Counted from the first letter of the stretch, positions 32,064 to 40,925 are shown. The stretch is DNA of 64,000 bases from Boudabousia liubingyangii (GCF_001907245.1 NZ_MQSU01000001.1:394224-458223), one strand, 5' to 3'. Program-made: numbers and translations. The notes: generated by a model not told the origin, from the sequence alone.

Positions 32064-34262
32064 ATGAGTAGAAGCAATAAGCAAAAATCAACTCCCAGTC
32101 AGCTACTAGGATTCTTCGCTCTATTCCTAGCCTTGTGCGCGACTTTGGGATTGGTGCTTTCCGGCCTGCTAATGCCGGTGGCCGCCACCGTCGGTATTAC
32201 CGCACGCGCCGCGACCGACTCTTTTACTTCACTGCCTGATGACTTCGAAATCCTAGAGCCTTCTGAACAGTCCGTCATCCTAGCTTCAGATGGCACTCAG
32301 TTGGCCCGCTTCTACGCTGAAGACCGCATTATCGTGCCCGAAGATAAGATCTCTCAGGACATGAAAAATGCCATTGTTGCGGTCGAAGATCGCCGCTTCT
32401 ACCAGCACCATGGCGTTGACGGCCAAGGTATTATCCGCGCCTTTTTTACCAATATCTCTAAGGGTAATACCCAGGGTGCTTCGACTTTGACCCAGCAGCT
32501 GGTTAAGAACACGCTGATCGAAAACGGCCTGCAGAACAATGACCAAGCTGCCATCATGCGCGCTCAGGAACCCACCATTGGCCGTAAGATTCGCGAAATG
32601 AACTATGCGCTGGCCCTAGAAAAGCGCTGGTCTAAGAAGGAGATCTTGGCCCGCTACCTAAACATCGCCCCCTTCGGTTCAAATGTTTACGGGGTCGAGG
32701 CAGCCTCCCTACTTTACTTTTCTATTCACGCCAAGGACCTCAATAAGTCCCAGGCGGCACTACTTGCTGGTATTACCCAGTCACCGGTGGCCTACGATCC
32801 GCTACGCAACCCCCAACTAGCCGAAAAGCGACGCAATGTCGTGGCTTCTCGCATGTTGGGCGAAAAGTTCATTACCAAAGCGGAATACGACCAGATTGTC
32901 GCCACCCCCGTCAAAGATATCCTTAAGCCTTCCAAGCGCCAGACCGGTTGTGCCGCCGCCGGAAATGCGGCCTATTTCTGCCGCCTAGGCCTAGCCCAGA
33001 TTATGAACTCGGACCTAGTGGGAAATACGATTGCAGAACGTCGCAAGCTACTGATGCGCGGCGGCATTACCATCACCACCACTCTAGATCCTCGCATCCA
33101 GAAGGCCGCCTACGAAGCCATCACTAAGCAGGTTCCCGTGGGTGATCCCTCTGGCTTTAAGATTGCCGTCACCGCAATCCAGCCGGGCACCGGCAATATC
33201 TTGGCAATGGCTCAAAATACTAACTTTGGTCCTGCCACCGCAAAGGATCCGGGCTCTGACTACGTCTCTTACAACTCCGGCATGGCCGGCGGTGGCGGCC
33301 TAGGTCGCCAGCCCGGTTCATCCTTCAAGCCCATGACTATGGGTGCCTTCTTTGAAGCTAACCACGGCGGGTACGACCTAGCCGGCGGTAAATACAACTG
33401 GGGCCCCCGAGACTTCATCTCTACCTGCCCCGAAGCTGGCGTCGGTGCCGAGCACACCTACGCTAACCTGGGCGGCATAAGCCCGGCAAAGACCACCGTC
33501 CTGAAGGGCCTAAACTGGTCAATCAACACCACCTTCCTAGGGATGGCTGCCCAGGTCCACGACCTCTGTAAGATCCGAGACTTCGCGATCCGGGCGGGCG
33601 CGGTAGACGGTACCGGACAGATTAACGGCTTTACGCCCTCGTCAGTCTTGGGTACGAACTCGGTACCCCCGCTCAATATGGCGAACGCCTACGCTACTTT
33701 CGCGGCTTCCGGTAAACGCTGCCAGCCACGCGCAATCCTCGAAATCAAGGACCGCAACGGCAAGCTCATCGCCAAGACCGAACCCAAGTGCGAACAGACC
33801 ATCGACCCGATGGTCGCTAAGAAGATGGCCCGCATGTTGAACATGAACAATGACTTCTACAAGAGTCAGGGTTACGCCAACGCGGGTCGACCGGCCGCCT
33901 CAAAGACCGGTACTACCAACAACGCTTCTGACGCTTGGCTAGTTGGTTTTACCCCGCAGATTGCCTCCGCGGTCTGGATGGGTAACCCCAAGGGCCTGAT
34001 CGCCATGCATAATGTGCGCGTCAACGGTCGCTTCTACGACTGGGTTTACGGTTCCACCATTCCCGCTGCGGCCTGGGCAGACTTCATGCGCAATGCCAAC
34101 GCTCCTTGGCCAATCCAGAACTTCGATCAGGTCAATGTGGGCGGCCCGAAGAAGATCGTTCCGGGAAAGCCCGCAAAGGACAAAAAATCGGACAAGAAGA
34201 AACCCGAAACCGCACCAAAACCGGAACCTAAACCGGCCGCCCCAGCGAAGCCTAAAAACTAA
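32064..34262 (+). CDS. Bifunctional class A penicillin-binding protein (PonA2-like, no PASTA)
   Basis: Peptidoglycan glycosyltransferase/transpeptidase of 732 aa. One N-terminal membrane anchor (about 13-40) precedes a GT51 domain with VAVEDRRFYQHHGVD (catalytic Glu near 107) and STLTQQLVKN. The transpeptidase has SSFK (active Ser419, Lys422), SIN near 487, and KTGTTN near 614. The C-terminal tail is a Lys/Pro-rich repeat (KPEPKPAAPAKP) and no PASTA domain follows, unlike mycobacterial PonA2. Contextual neighbours (whiB, metallophosphoesterase) support the PonA2 identity. Acts at the outer face of the cytoplasmic membrane. Confidence 0.95.
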   Translation: MSRSNKQKSTPSQLLGFFALFLALCATLGLVLSGLLMPVAATVGITARAATDSFTSLPDDFEILEPSEQSVILASDGTQLARFYAEDRIIVPEDKISQDMKNAIVAVEDRRFYQHHGVDGQGIIRAFFTNISKGNTQGASTLTQQLVKNTLIENGLQNNDQAAIMRAQEPTIGRKIREMNYALALEKRWSKKEILARYLNIAPFGSNVYGVEAASLLYFSIHAKDLNKSQAALLAGITQSPVAYDPLRNPQLAEKRRNVVASRMLGEKFITKAEYDQIVATPVKDILKPSKRQTGCAAAGNAAYFCRLGLAQIMNSDLVGNTIAERRKLLMRGGITITTTLDPRIQKAAYEAITKQVPVGDPSGFKIAVTAIQPGTGNILAMAQNTNFGPATAKDPGSDYVSYNSGMAGGGGLGRQPGSSFKPMTMGAFFEANHGGYDLAGGKYNWGPRDFISTCPEAGVGAEHTYANLGGISPAKTTVLKGLNWSINTTFLGMAAQVHDLCKIRDFAIRAGAVDGTGQINGFTPSSVLGTNSVPPLNMANAYATFAASGKRCQPRAILEIKDRNGKLIAKTEPKCEQTIDPMVAKKMARMLNMNNDFYKSQGYANAGRPAASKTGTTNNASDAWLVGFTPQIASAVWMGNPKGLIAMHNVRVNGRFYDWVYGSTIPAAAWADFMRNANAPWPIQNFDQVNVGGPKKIVPGKPAKDKKSDKKKPETAPKPEPKPAAPAKPKN

Positions 34263-34279
34263 CCTGTTCGGGTGAGATA

Positions 34280-35323
34280 GTGACTTCAACTGCCTCAAAA
34301 CTCGTCCGCTATGCGGGTATCACCCTGGGTTTAGGGGTGGCCTCTGCGGCCTCCCTCTATGCGGGAGGAACCTGGGCTCGCAAGCGCCCTCGGGTTGAAG
34401 TTCGTCGCTGGCACACGGGCAAACTAAGCACGCCCCTGAAGGTGCTGCACGTCGCGGACCCGCACTTGGGAAAGAGCGACCAGTGGCTGAAAGCCTTTAT
34501 GCAAAGCCTGGCCGCGCTGGATCCCGACCTAGTAGTGTCTACCGGGGATAACTTTGGTGATGTTGGCGTCGTGGAGGACCTGAAGGAAGCCTACGCTCCC
34601 CTACTGCAGTTTCCGGGCGTCTTCGTTTACGGTTCGAATGACTACTATTCGCCTAAGCCCAAAGCTTGGTACCGTTACCTGTTCCCGCACCTACCGGCTC
34701 CGAAACGTAATGTCCCGGACTTGCCGTACCAGGAGCTAACGGATTTCTTGACCTCGGCCGGGTGGAGTGAGCTCTATAACCGCACACAGGTGCTGGATTT
34801 TTCCGGGGGCATGAAGGTGTCTGTCACGGGTACGGCGGACGCGCATATCAAGCGTGACCGTCTAGCTGAGTTGGGTCCGCTACCGCAGGCGGATTTCCAT
34901 CTGGGGGTGACTCATGCTCCCTATCAGCGGATTTTGAATGCTTTCCGTGATCGTAAGGTGGATCTGACTTTTGCTGGGCACACTCATGGTGGGCAGTTCT
35001 GTCTGCCTAATGGTGAGGCTTTGGTGACTAACTGCGATTTGCCTAGGCCGCTGGCTTCGGGGGCTTTTGATTGGCTTCCGGCACAGGAAGGCGAGCTTGC
35101 TTTTGTTTGTCATCCCGAGTCGGCGTCTTTGCCGGTTGGCGCTGATTTAGGGGCCTTCCGGGAGGCTTTGGAGGCGGCTACTGGTTCGTCCGTGCCGTCC
35201 GTACCGGATTTGCTTCCTCAGGGGGCGATGCGGGTTTATATTTCGCCGGGTTTGGGGACGTCTAAGTTTGCTCCGTTGCGTTTCTTTTGCCCGCCGACGG
35301 CGACCTTGTGGTTGCTTTCTTGA
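34280..35323 (+). CDS. Calcineurin-like metallophosphoesterase
   Basis: Hydrolase of 347 aa with an N-terminal hydrophobic anchor (about residues 8-28). Metal-site motifs: HVADPHLGKS, VVSTGDNFGD, YGSNDYYS (SND in place of the usual GNH), THAPYQRI and the C-terminal FAGHTHGGQF. GTG start follows GGGTGAG, 17 nt after the PBP stop, so the two are co-transcribed. It occupies the same place after the class A PBP as Rv3683 in mycobacteria. Substrate unknown; the position suggests an envelope-related phosphoester or pyrophosphate. Confidence 0.88.
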   Translation: MTSTASKLVRYAGITLGLGVASAASLYAGGTWARKRPRVEVRRWHTGKLSTPLKVLHVADPHLGKSDQWLKAFMQSLAALDPDLVVSTGDNFGDVGVVEDLKEAYAPLLQFPGVFVYGSNDYYSPKPKAWYRYLFPHLPAPKRNVPDLPYQELTDFLTSAGWSELYNRTQVLDFSGGMKVSVTGTADAHIKRDRLAELGPLPQADFHLGVTHAPYQRILNAFRDRKVDLTFAGHTHGGQFCLPNGEALVTNCDLPRPLASGAFDWLPAQEGELAFVCHPESASLPVGADLGAFREALEAATGSSVPSVPDLLPQGAMRVYISPGLGTSKFAPLRFFCPPTATLWLLS

Positions 35324-35377
35324 GTCTTTGACTTTTTCCGAGGGCGTTTTTAGAGACTGTTATTACAGCGCCTGATT

Positions 35378-35405
35378 TTGCCTTGGGGTTAGTTTTCGCT
35401 ATACT
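35378..35405 (+). promoter_or_regulatory. tRNA-Pro promoter
   Basis: TTGCCT (35378-35383), 16-nt spacer, TATACT (35400-35405), about 35 nt before the tRNA 5' end. Confidence 0.55.
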
Positions 35406-35440
35406 TGAGCAGTCTACTGGCCAACGGTTAGTTTACTTTC

Positions 35441-35517
<77 letters not shown>

Positions 35518-35523
35518 GCAATG

Positions 35524-35553
35524 ATCCTGTGACTTTCGGTCACAGGATTTTTT
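35524..35553 (+). terminator. Intrinsic terminator of tRNA-Pro
   Basis: ATCCTGTGAC pairs with GTCACAGGAT around TTTCG, followed by five T. Confidence 0.9.
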
Positions 35554-35689
35554 GTGTTTCTGGGCGGTTCTTTCGAGCCTTGCTTTGTCCGAGTCTTTTA
35601 ACTTTGCTTTGATCCTGGATTTCCCCTCTTTTCTTCTTTTTCCGTCTCATTGGTTCGTGTTTGGCCTTATTTTGAGCTACTAGTTTTTG

Positions 35690-35711
35690 TTACTTAGTGT
35701 CACCTAAGTAA
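35690..35711. promoter_or_regulatory. Palindromic operator candidate upstream of YwiC-like gene
   Basis: Arms TTACTTAG and CTAAGTAA are perfectly complementary with a 6-nt spacer, about 18 nt before the -10 box TAGAAT. Its position overlapping the -35 region suggests repression. The regulator is not identified. Confidence 0.45.
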
Positions 35712-35728
35712 AGTTTGAATCTTCGGTT

Positions 35729-35734
35729 TAGAAT
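35729..35734 (+). promoter_or_regulatory. -10 box for leaderless YwiC-like mRNA
   Basis: TAGAAT ends 7 nt before the ATG at 35742. Confidence 0.4.
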
Positions 35735-35741
35735 CGTTCCT

Positions 35742-36698
35742 ATGCGTCCCTCATCCTCTGCTAAGACCCGTCAGCATTCGGCCGATAATAACCAAGAGGC
35801 CGGAGCTGACCGCAAAGCGTCAAAAAGCGTAAAGACCGTTAGGCCGGCTAAGTCGGCTTCCGGTCGGGGTCTGCGTGATTTGCCGGGCTTATCGAAGCGT
35901 TCTAGGAAGGCTTGGATTCCGGACCAGCATGGTGCTTGGGCCATGTTGATTTTGCCGCTTTTGTTTGGCGGTACGGCTGGTGGCTGGGCACCTTCGCAAT
36001 TGCTTTTGGCTTTGACAGCCCTGTCTGGTTTCTTGGCTTGGCATGCGGGGACTGTTTGGTGGCGCGCCAGGAACCGGGCACCTTATGCTTTAGCTTTCTA
36101 CTGCTATACGGGCTTCTTTGTGTTTGGGGCCCTGCTGCTGCTTGGGTTCTGGCCGAAACTGTGGCAGTGGGCAATCTTTAGTCCGATTGCGATCCTGCTG
36201 TTGGCTTTGACATTTAGGCGTCAGGAGCGTTCTGGTTTGGCTCGCTTCCTGGTGGTATCCCTGTGTTTACTCTTGGCGCCGGCGGCTTTTGACCTGGGTT
36301 CTGGGTTTGCCCATCAGGCTGGCTGGTGGCCTTGGTGGGATGGGGCTTGGCCGCACCTGTGGGCTGGTACTGCCCTGATGACCCTGTATTTCTGGGGGAC
36401 GGTCCCGTACGTTAAGACCTTGATCCGGGAGCGTCGTTCGGATGCTTGGTTGCGTTTTTCGATTGCCTACCATGCGGTCACTTTGCTGCTGGTGTTACTT
36501 GGTGCCTGGTTCTCCCTGTGGGGTTGGTGGGCGCTGGTATTGGCGGTGGTCTGGTTGGCTCGCGCAGTCCTATTCCCGCTGCTTTCCCGTGGGTTCTTCC
36601 ATGATGGTCGGCCGCGTGTGATTAAGCCGGTGGTCATTGGGGTACTGGAGATTGTCCTTTCTGCGCTCTTAGCGTTGGGATGGGTTTTCCTAGGCTAG
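35742..36698 (+). CDS. YwiC-like multi-pass membrane protein
   Basis: A 318-aa protein starting with a basic, disordered segment (about 60 residues), then RKAWIPDQHGAWAMLILPLLFG, the signature of YwiC-like proteins, and about eight hydrophobic helices rich in Trp. Function of the family is unknown; some members lie near nitrate respiration genes. The ATG at 35742 has TAGAAT 7 nt upstream. An in-frame TTG at 35715 lies upstream of that -10 box and is not preferred. Expressed alone between tRNA-Pro and the small membrane protein gene. Confidence 0.85.
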   Translation: MRPSSSAKTRQHSADNNQEAGADRKASKSVKTVRPAKSASGRGLRDLPGLSKRSRKAWIPDQHGAWAMLILPLLFGGTAGGWAPSQLLLALTALSGFLAWHAGTVWWRARNRAPYALAFYCYTGFFVFGALLLLGFWPKLWQWAIFSPIAILLLALTFRRQERSGLARFLVVSLCLLLAPAAFDLGSGFAHQAGWWPWWDGAWPHLWAGTALMTLYFWGTVPYVKTLIRERRSDAWLRFSIAYHAVTLLLVLLGAWFSLWGWWALVLAVVWLARAVLFPLLSRGFFHDGRPRVIKPVVIGVLEIVLSALLALGWVFLG

Positions 36699-36752
36699 AT
36701 TCGTTAGCATGGTGAGGGTAAATATTTCCAATTTCCTAAGGAGTGAGACTCT

Positions 36753-37118
36753 TTGAGTTTCCTTGTCACCCTGATTGCTAATATGGCGGGCCTGTGGGTT
36801 GCGGCTTCAATCATCCCCGGGCTTCACGTCACTGAGGGCACCACTACTGAGCAGTCCCTGATGATCTATGGCCTGCTGGCACTGATTTTGACGCTGCTGA
36901 ACATGTTCATCCGCCCCATTATCAAGTTCTTCTCTTTACCCTTGTACTTCCTGACCTTTGGGGCTTTTGCACTGGTCGTCAATGCGATCATCATCGGCTT
37001 GGTCGGTTGGATCAGCGATGACCTAATCGTTTCTGGTTTCTTTACCGCGGTCTTCGCTGGTTTGGTCACCTCCATTGTTGCGTCTGCTGCTCGCGGACTG
37101 CTGCTTCGTCTGCCTTAA
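36753..37118 (+). CDS. Phage_holin_4_2-family (PF04020) small membrane protein
   Basis: A 121-aa integral membrane protein with four hydrophobic helices (about 3-20, 36-52, 59-77 and 83-110). The LNMFIRPIIKFFSLPLYFLT core matches the PF04020 family, common in bacterial chromosomes and not diagnostic of prophage. TTG start follows AAGGAGTGAG. A strong terminator follows. The last 53 nt overlap the 3' end of the convergent hydrolase gene. Confidence 0.85.
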   Translation: MSFLVTLIANMAGLWVAASIIPGLHVTEGTTTEQSLMIYGLLALILTLLNMFIRPIIKFFSLPLYFLTFGAFALVVNAIIIGLVGWISDDLIVSGFFTAVFAGLVTSIVASAARGLLLRLP

Positions 37119-38778
37119 GACTCTCTACTTGCTGGTCGATACTTCCAGCTCCACCGTCTTCAGTTCTGATGGTTTCAAAACTGAAGACGGTGGTTTTTGT
37201 TTCCGCTTGGTCTAGGTGCAGCGCACGGCGACGGTTTCGATGGTGTTCAGCTAGGTTCGGGTCGTGCTGTTTTTGTGCCTGATCCATGATTTGTTGATAT
37301 CCCGGTTTTAGATGAAAGTGTTTATCTGCCGTGGGAGTACCCGCAATCACTAGGTGATTTTTGGCGGGTGCCAACTGGGTGCCACCTAGGGCGGTGACAA
37401 TGTCGCGGCTGCCTCGCAAACTTAGGGCTTTAACCCCAGCTGGATAACCGGCGATCACCGTGGGGGAACCAAGGGTGGTGGCGATCTTGATATTAAAACG
37501 CTGCTTAACCTGCGGGTTTGCAGCTAACTGTTGCACAATTCCCCCACCCTGGGAGTGCCCAAGCAGTTCCACCGGCTCATCAGCTTTAATCCCTGCCGCT
37601 TGCATACTTTTGAGGACCGCCAAACTCTGGGCTGAGCCTTCCCCAGCGGCCATTTTCAGGTTCGTGGTTAGATCTTGGGGGCTATCACCCCCGACCCATG
37701 ATTGAGTACCGGGAATGATCACAGACCAGGAGGTACCAAGCTGGTTTTCATGCTTCAAGATCAGGATATGCCCGTGGTCCTTCCGGTCTAGGTGCTGGGC
37801 GTTGATTTGCTGATCAAAAGCGCTCATGGTGCGAATCAGTTCTGCGGTATCTTGCGGTGGCTTTGAGACCGTCATCAGATCCGGTAGGGGCCGAACCTTA
37901 ATCCCGTTTTTAAAGGAGTTCTTTCCTCCCATCAAGGGCGTAAGATGCGCTAAAGAGCTGGCCGAACTGCGAATATCTGCCAAGTGGTCAGCTGCCCCAA
38001 ACGGACGCTTCAGGTCATTGACCAGCAGGCGCGTCGGGCTACCATCACCAACATTCATCCCAAAGGGTTTAAGCATTTGGTCCCCAAAAGCAAAAGCGTA
38101 CGAACCGGCCTGCATGAAACTGTTATTCATCAGATCCGAAGACATGTTCTTCACCGCCTGACTCATCAGGGCCGGATCGGTTTTTGAAAAGGCCGTATAG
38201 CTTTGAAAACCGTGTCCAAAGATCCCAAAGTACTCATAAAACCAGCGTTGATTCTGACTCTCTGCCCCCTCAAATACCCCCGATAGCGCATAGAGCTGAG
38301 CAGAGAATTTTTCAGTCCGTTGAAGCAAGGCAGCAACATCTTGTTTCAGGTCGCTATACATTCCATGGGCTATCAGAAGCTCTTGTTTAAACTGGGCGAT
38401 TTCTTGCTCTTCCCGCAGCTGCTGCAGGCTGTTTGCTGGACATGTATAGGGATTTGCTGACGTGGGGGAAAATGGATTCCCATGCCTTTCCACGCCGCGC
38501 CAAACCCAAGGATTATCAGTATCGATAATGTTTATGCCTATCCAGCGTCGCAGCGATTCAATCTGGCGTAGCTGTTCTTCCACGTTTGCCAGTAGGGCAC
38601 TAGCTGCCTCACTCCCCTGCCCTACTTTCGGAATCAGAGTTTGGACTATCCCTTCCGGGTCTGCACTATACGAACCACCGCCAGCCACCAACACCGGCAC
38701 TTCTGGCAGGCCCGCTGCGGCTAGCGCATCCTCATCTTTAAGGTTCAAAAGGCCCAGATCATAGTTGGGAATTTTCAT
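37066..38778 (-). CDS. PGAP1/lipase-like alpha/beta hydrolase with helical N-terminal region
   Basis: A 570-aa protein. Residues about 1-310 are mostly helical and without recognisable family. The hydrolase domain (about 310-510) has ELLGHSQGGGIVQQL with a Ser nucleophile in GHSQGG and TLGSPTVIAG, then a candidate Asp and His (SLRGSRDIV; NHLVIAG). No signal peptide. The last 45 codons cross the terminator and the end of the small membrane protein gene on the other strand, so the tail may be a recent extension. The start overlaps a WXG100-like gene by 4 nt, suggesting joint export or pairing (inference). Possible esterase or lipase; substrate unknown. Confidence 0.65.
   Translation of the reverse strand: MKIPNYDLGLLNLKDEDALAAAGLPEVPVLVAGGGSYSADPEGIVQTLIPKVGQGSEAASALLANVEEQLRQIESLRRWIGINIIDTDNPWVWRGVERHGNPFSPTSANPYTCPANSLQQLREEQEIAQFKQELLIAHGMYSDLKQDVAALLQRTEKFSAQLYALSGVFEGAESQNQRWFYEYFGIFGHGFQSYTAFSKTDPALMSQAVKNMSSDLMNNSFMQAGSYAFAFGDQMLKPFGMNVGDGSPTRLLVNDLKRPFGAADHLADIRSSASSLAHLTPLMGGKNSFKNGIKVRPLPDLMTVSKPPQDTAELIRTMSAFDQQINAQHLDRKDHGHILILKHENQLGTSWSVIIPGTQSWVGGDSPQDLTTNLKMAAGEGSAQSLAVLKSMQAAGIKADEPVELLGHSQGGGIVQQLAANPQVKQRFNIKIATTLGSPTVIAGYPAGVKALSLRGSRDIVTALGGTQLAPAKNHLVIAGTPTADKHFHLKPGYQQIMDQAQKQHDPNLAEHHRNRRRALHLDQAETKTTVFSFETIRTEDGGAGSIDQQVESLKADEAAVREQQTQQWR
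37151..37198 (+). terminator. Intrinsic terminator of small membrane protein gene, inside the antisense hydrolase ORF
   Basis: Perfect 15-bp stem (CCACCGTCTTCAGTT and complement) with a 13-nt loop and TTTTT on the + strand. The same DNA codes for hydrolase residues on the minus strand. Confidence 0.85.
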
Positions 38779-39023
38779 AGGGGCACCCGCTTTACCTGGT
38801 TTCCTAGCCCCTGGAAGTAAGAGACAGCCTGCTGGGCTTGCTGCCCCAGGCTGTTCGCCTGCACCAGTAGCCCATGCACCAGCTGATTTGCCGGAATGGC
38901 GCTGCTTCCCTGCCAGACGTCCTCGATCCGGATTTGCTGTAGTTGGCTTTTTAGCTGCCCACTGAGTCCTAGGATGTTTTCAGCACGCTGTTCTAAGTCC
39001 TGTAAAGATGCGGTGAGATTCAT
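38775..39023 (-). CDS. WXG100-like small helical protein
   Basis: An 82-aa protein with two helices around a turn: residues about 5-32 (SLQDLEQRAENILGLSGQLK), VWQGSSA near 36-42 with the Trp at the WXG position, and a second helix to about 75. Size, pattern and the turn resemble WXG100/ESAT-6-like proteins secreted by type VII systems. No EccC or other type VII component is visible in the window. It overlaps the hydrolase gene by 4 nt. Fold assignment is moderate. Confidence 0.55.
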   Translation of the reverse strand: MNLTASLQDLEQRAENILGLSGQLKSQLQQIRIEDVWQGSSAIPANQLVHGLLVQANSLGQQAQQAVSYFQGLGNQVKRVPL

Positions 39024-39132
39024 GACGCCAGTTTCCAACCGAAGAGCAGGAAAATCGCCAATAAATCCCAGATTTTGTGGAAGAGGCAGCCTGGGGAAAA
39101 ACTGTTTTTGTTGCCGGTTTCAGTTTTACGGG

Positions 39133-39138
39133 TACAGT
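39133..39138 (+). promoter_or_regulatory. -10 box for leaderless phosphoribosyltransferase mRNA
   Basis: TACAGT ends 6 nt before the ATG; TTGCCG lies 16 nt upstream as a possible -35 box. Confidence 0.45.
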
Positions 39139-39144
39139 TGTGTC

Positions 39145-39690
39145 ATGGCTTTTGATGATGGTGCAACCTCGAATGATGGAAGCCCTCGTGAGAATCTCAC
39201 TTGGGATGGTTTTGGACAAGCAGCCCGCGACTTGGCATGCCAGGTCCGCGACTCGGGCTGGATGCCTGATCTGATTGTGGCAGTGGCCCGTGGTGGCCTA
39301 CTACCCGCCGGGGCAGTCTCTTACGCTCTGGGTGTCAAAGCAATGGGCACAATGAACGTGGAGTTCTACACCGACGTCGCAGAAACCCTGCCTGAACCGG
39401 TACTACTACCCCCGCTAATGGACGTTTCCGCCATGGACGGTAAGCGCGTCCTGGTCGTAGATGACGTGGCCGACTCCGGTAAGACCCTGCAGATGGTCAT
39501 GAACCTAATCAACGAACGTGGCCTGTCCCTAGACGGCCAGACCTCCGCGAAGGTTGATGCCCGCTCCCTAGTAATCTACGAAAAGTCTCGCTCCGTGATT
39601 AAGCCCGACTTCGTGTGGAAAGAAACCGACCTCTGGATCAACTTCCCCTGGTCAGTTCTACCGCCCGTTACCAAGTGCGTAGAAAACTGA
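39145..39690 (+). CDS. Gpt/xanthine-type purine phosphoribosyltransferase
   Basis: A 181-aa protein whose PRPP site is RVLVVDDVADSGKTLQM (about 98-114). The leading LIVAVARGGLLPAGAVSYALG motif is typical of xanthine/guanine and related phosphoribosyltransferases. It ends with FVWKETDLWINFPWS, also family-like. The ATG at 39145 is chosen because TACAGT lies 6 nt before it. An intrinsic terminator follows. Purine specificity is not determined. Confidence 0.87.
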   Translation: MAFDDGATSNDGSPRENLTWDGFGQAARDLACQVRDSGWMPDLIVAVARGGLLPAGAVSYALGVKAMGTMNVEFYTDVAETLPEPVLLPPLMDVSAMDGKRVLVVDDVADSGKTLQMVMNLINERGLSLDGQTSAKVDARSLVIYEKSRSVIKPDFVWKETDLWINFPWSVLPPVTKCVEN

Positions 39691-39731
39691 GCTAGCAAGT
39701 TTTAAGACCCGAACTCATATCTTATTGATTG

Positions 39732-39759
39732 CCGCCATCCCGATTGGGGTGGCGGTTTT
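39732..39759 (+). terminator. Intrinsic terminator after phosphoribosyltransferase
   Basis: CCGCCATCCC pairs with GGGGTGGCGG (one GU) around GATT, then TTTT. Confidence 0.75.
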
Positions 39760-39865
39760 CGGTATCGGCAAAATTGCCACCATTTTTCTTCTGTGACTTA
39801 GTTCAAGGCCGTAGACTGACACTTGTTACATCTCGATTGAGATTTCTAAGTTTGGAAGGATGAAG

Positions 39866-40333
39866 ATGGTTTCTCCCGTAGAGGTCACCCCAGAGCGCAT
39901 TACCAAGATTTTGGATGCGCAGGAAGTGATTTGGCAGCAGGACCCAGAAGACAACACGATTCTGGTGCCCTTCGTAAATATGATGCTGATTTGCCAGCTA
40001 AATGGCGGCGGCATTCTCTCTGCCCACGGCATGTGGCGCGGCGACCTGCGTGACCCGCAGGATAAAGAAAAGGCTGAGGCATTCGCCCAGGACTTCAACT
40101 CACGTTCACTAGTCCCCAAGGTTTACGTCTCCCCCGACTCTGAAGGCTCGTTCAAGCTACACACCGAATCCAACACGGTAATCCCGGCTGGTCTAAACGA
40201 CATCCAGCTTGAGTCCTTCTTGATGGTTAGCTTCCAGTCCTCCCTATTCGCGGCCTCGAAGCTAGAAGAAGCACTACCTCACTTGGTGACTTGGAACGAA
40301 GACGGTACTCCTAAGGAAGAAGGTGCCAACTGA
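39866..40333 (+). CDS. YbjN-domain protein, copy 1
   Basis: A 155-aa YbjN-family protein. The ATG at 39866 has GGAAGG about 6 nt upstream, better placed than the ATG at 39860. VNMMLICQLNGGGILSAHGM and the DFNSRSLVPKVYVSPDSEG stretch fit the YbjN fold, which resembles secretion chaperones. Overlaps the second copy (TGATG), so the two are co-translated. Molecular function unknown. Confidence 0.75.
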   Translation: MVSPVEVTPERITKILDAQEVIWQQDPEDNTILVPFVNMMLICQLNGGGILSAHGMWRGDLRDPQDKEKAEAFAQDFNSRSLVPKVYVSPDSEGSFKLHTESNTVIPAGLNDIQLESFLMVSFQSSLFAASKLEEALPHLVTWNEDGTPKEEGAN

Positions 40334-40827
40334 TGGCTGAAGATCAGAACACCCCCCAGATCACGGTTGAGGAAGAACCTCGCACCCTGACCATTGAACG
40401 TGTCGCCGACATGTTCCGTGCGGTCGGTTTTAACTTCGAAATGGAAGAAAACCGCATCAAGACCGGCTTCGGTAACGTCCCCATGGCCGTTTACCTAGAT
40501 GCTGGCGGTGACTACCTAGTCATTCGCGCCTTCTGGTGGTCAAACCTAGACGAAGCTGGCAAGAAGATCGCTGACGAGGTTATCGCTGAAAAGCACGCCA
40601 ACACTTTCTTCCCCACCTACTTCACCACCCAGGACAGCGACGGCTACCAGGTCGTGGGAGACGTCAACCTATTCGTTGGCCCCACCCCGCCGGAAGATGC
40701 TCCTGACGATGCTCCGCACGGCGGCGTCACCGACGCTCAGCTAGGCTCCTTCGTTGGTTTCTTCGAAATGCTCGAAAAGGAACTTGACGAGGTCGCTCAG
40801 GCCGTCACCGAGCGTCTAGGCGCCTGA
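40333..40827 (+). CDS. YbjN-domain protein, copy 2
   Basis: A 164-aa paralogue starting on the last base of the first copy's stop codon. RVADMFRAVGFNFEMEENRIKT and GFFEMLEKELDEV are characteristic. Acidic overall. Likely forms a heterodimer with the first copy (inference from coupling). Followed by a strong hairpin. Confidence 0.75.
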   Translation: MAEDQNTPQITVEEEPRTLTIERVADMFRAVGFNFEMEENRIKTGFGNVPMAVYLDAGGDYLVIRAFWWSNLDEAGKKIADEVIAEKHANTFFPTYFTTQDSDGYQVVGDVNLFVGPTPPEDAPDDAPHGGVTDAQLGSFVGFFEMLEKELDEVAQAVTERLGA

Positions 40828-40892
40828 TACTAACGGGCAACAAAGCCCGCTAACCAGATTGGGTTAGACGCCAAAATAGGCTACCTAAACTT

Positions 40893-40925
40893 TTAGGCCC
40901 CGGTTCTATACGAACCGGGGCCTAA
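40893..40925. terminator. Strong hairpin between YbjN pair and phosphatase gene
   Basis: Perfect 14-bp stem (TTAGGCCCCGGTTC and complement) with a 5-nt loop, with A/T-rich flanks on both sides, so it could end the YbjN transcript and the convergent phosphatase transcript. Confidence 0.75.

Noticed and set aside
36753-37118. Prophage holin, hence a prophage.
   Set aside because: PF04020 proteins are common chromosomal membrane proteins and no other phage genes lie nearby.
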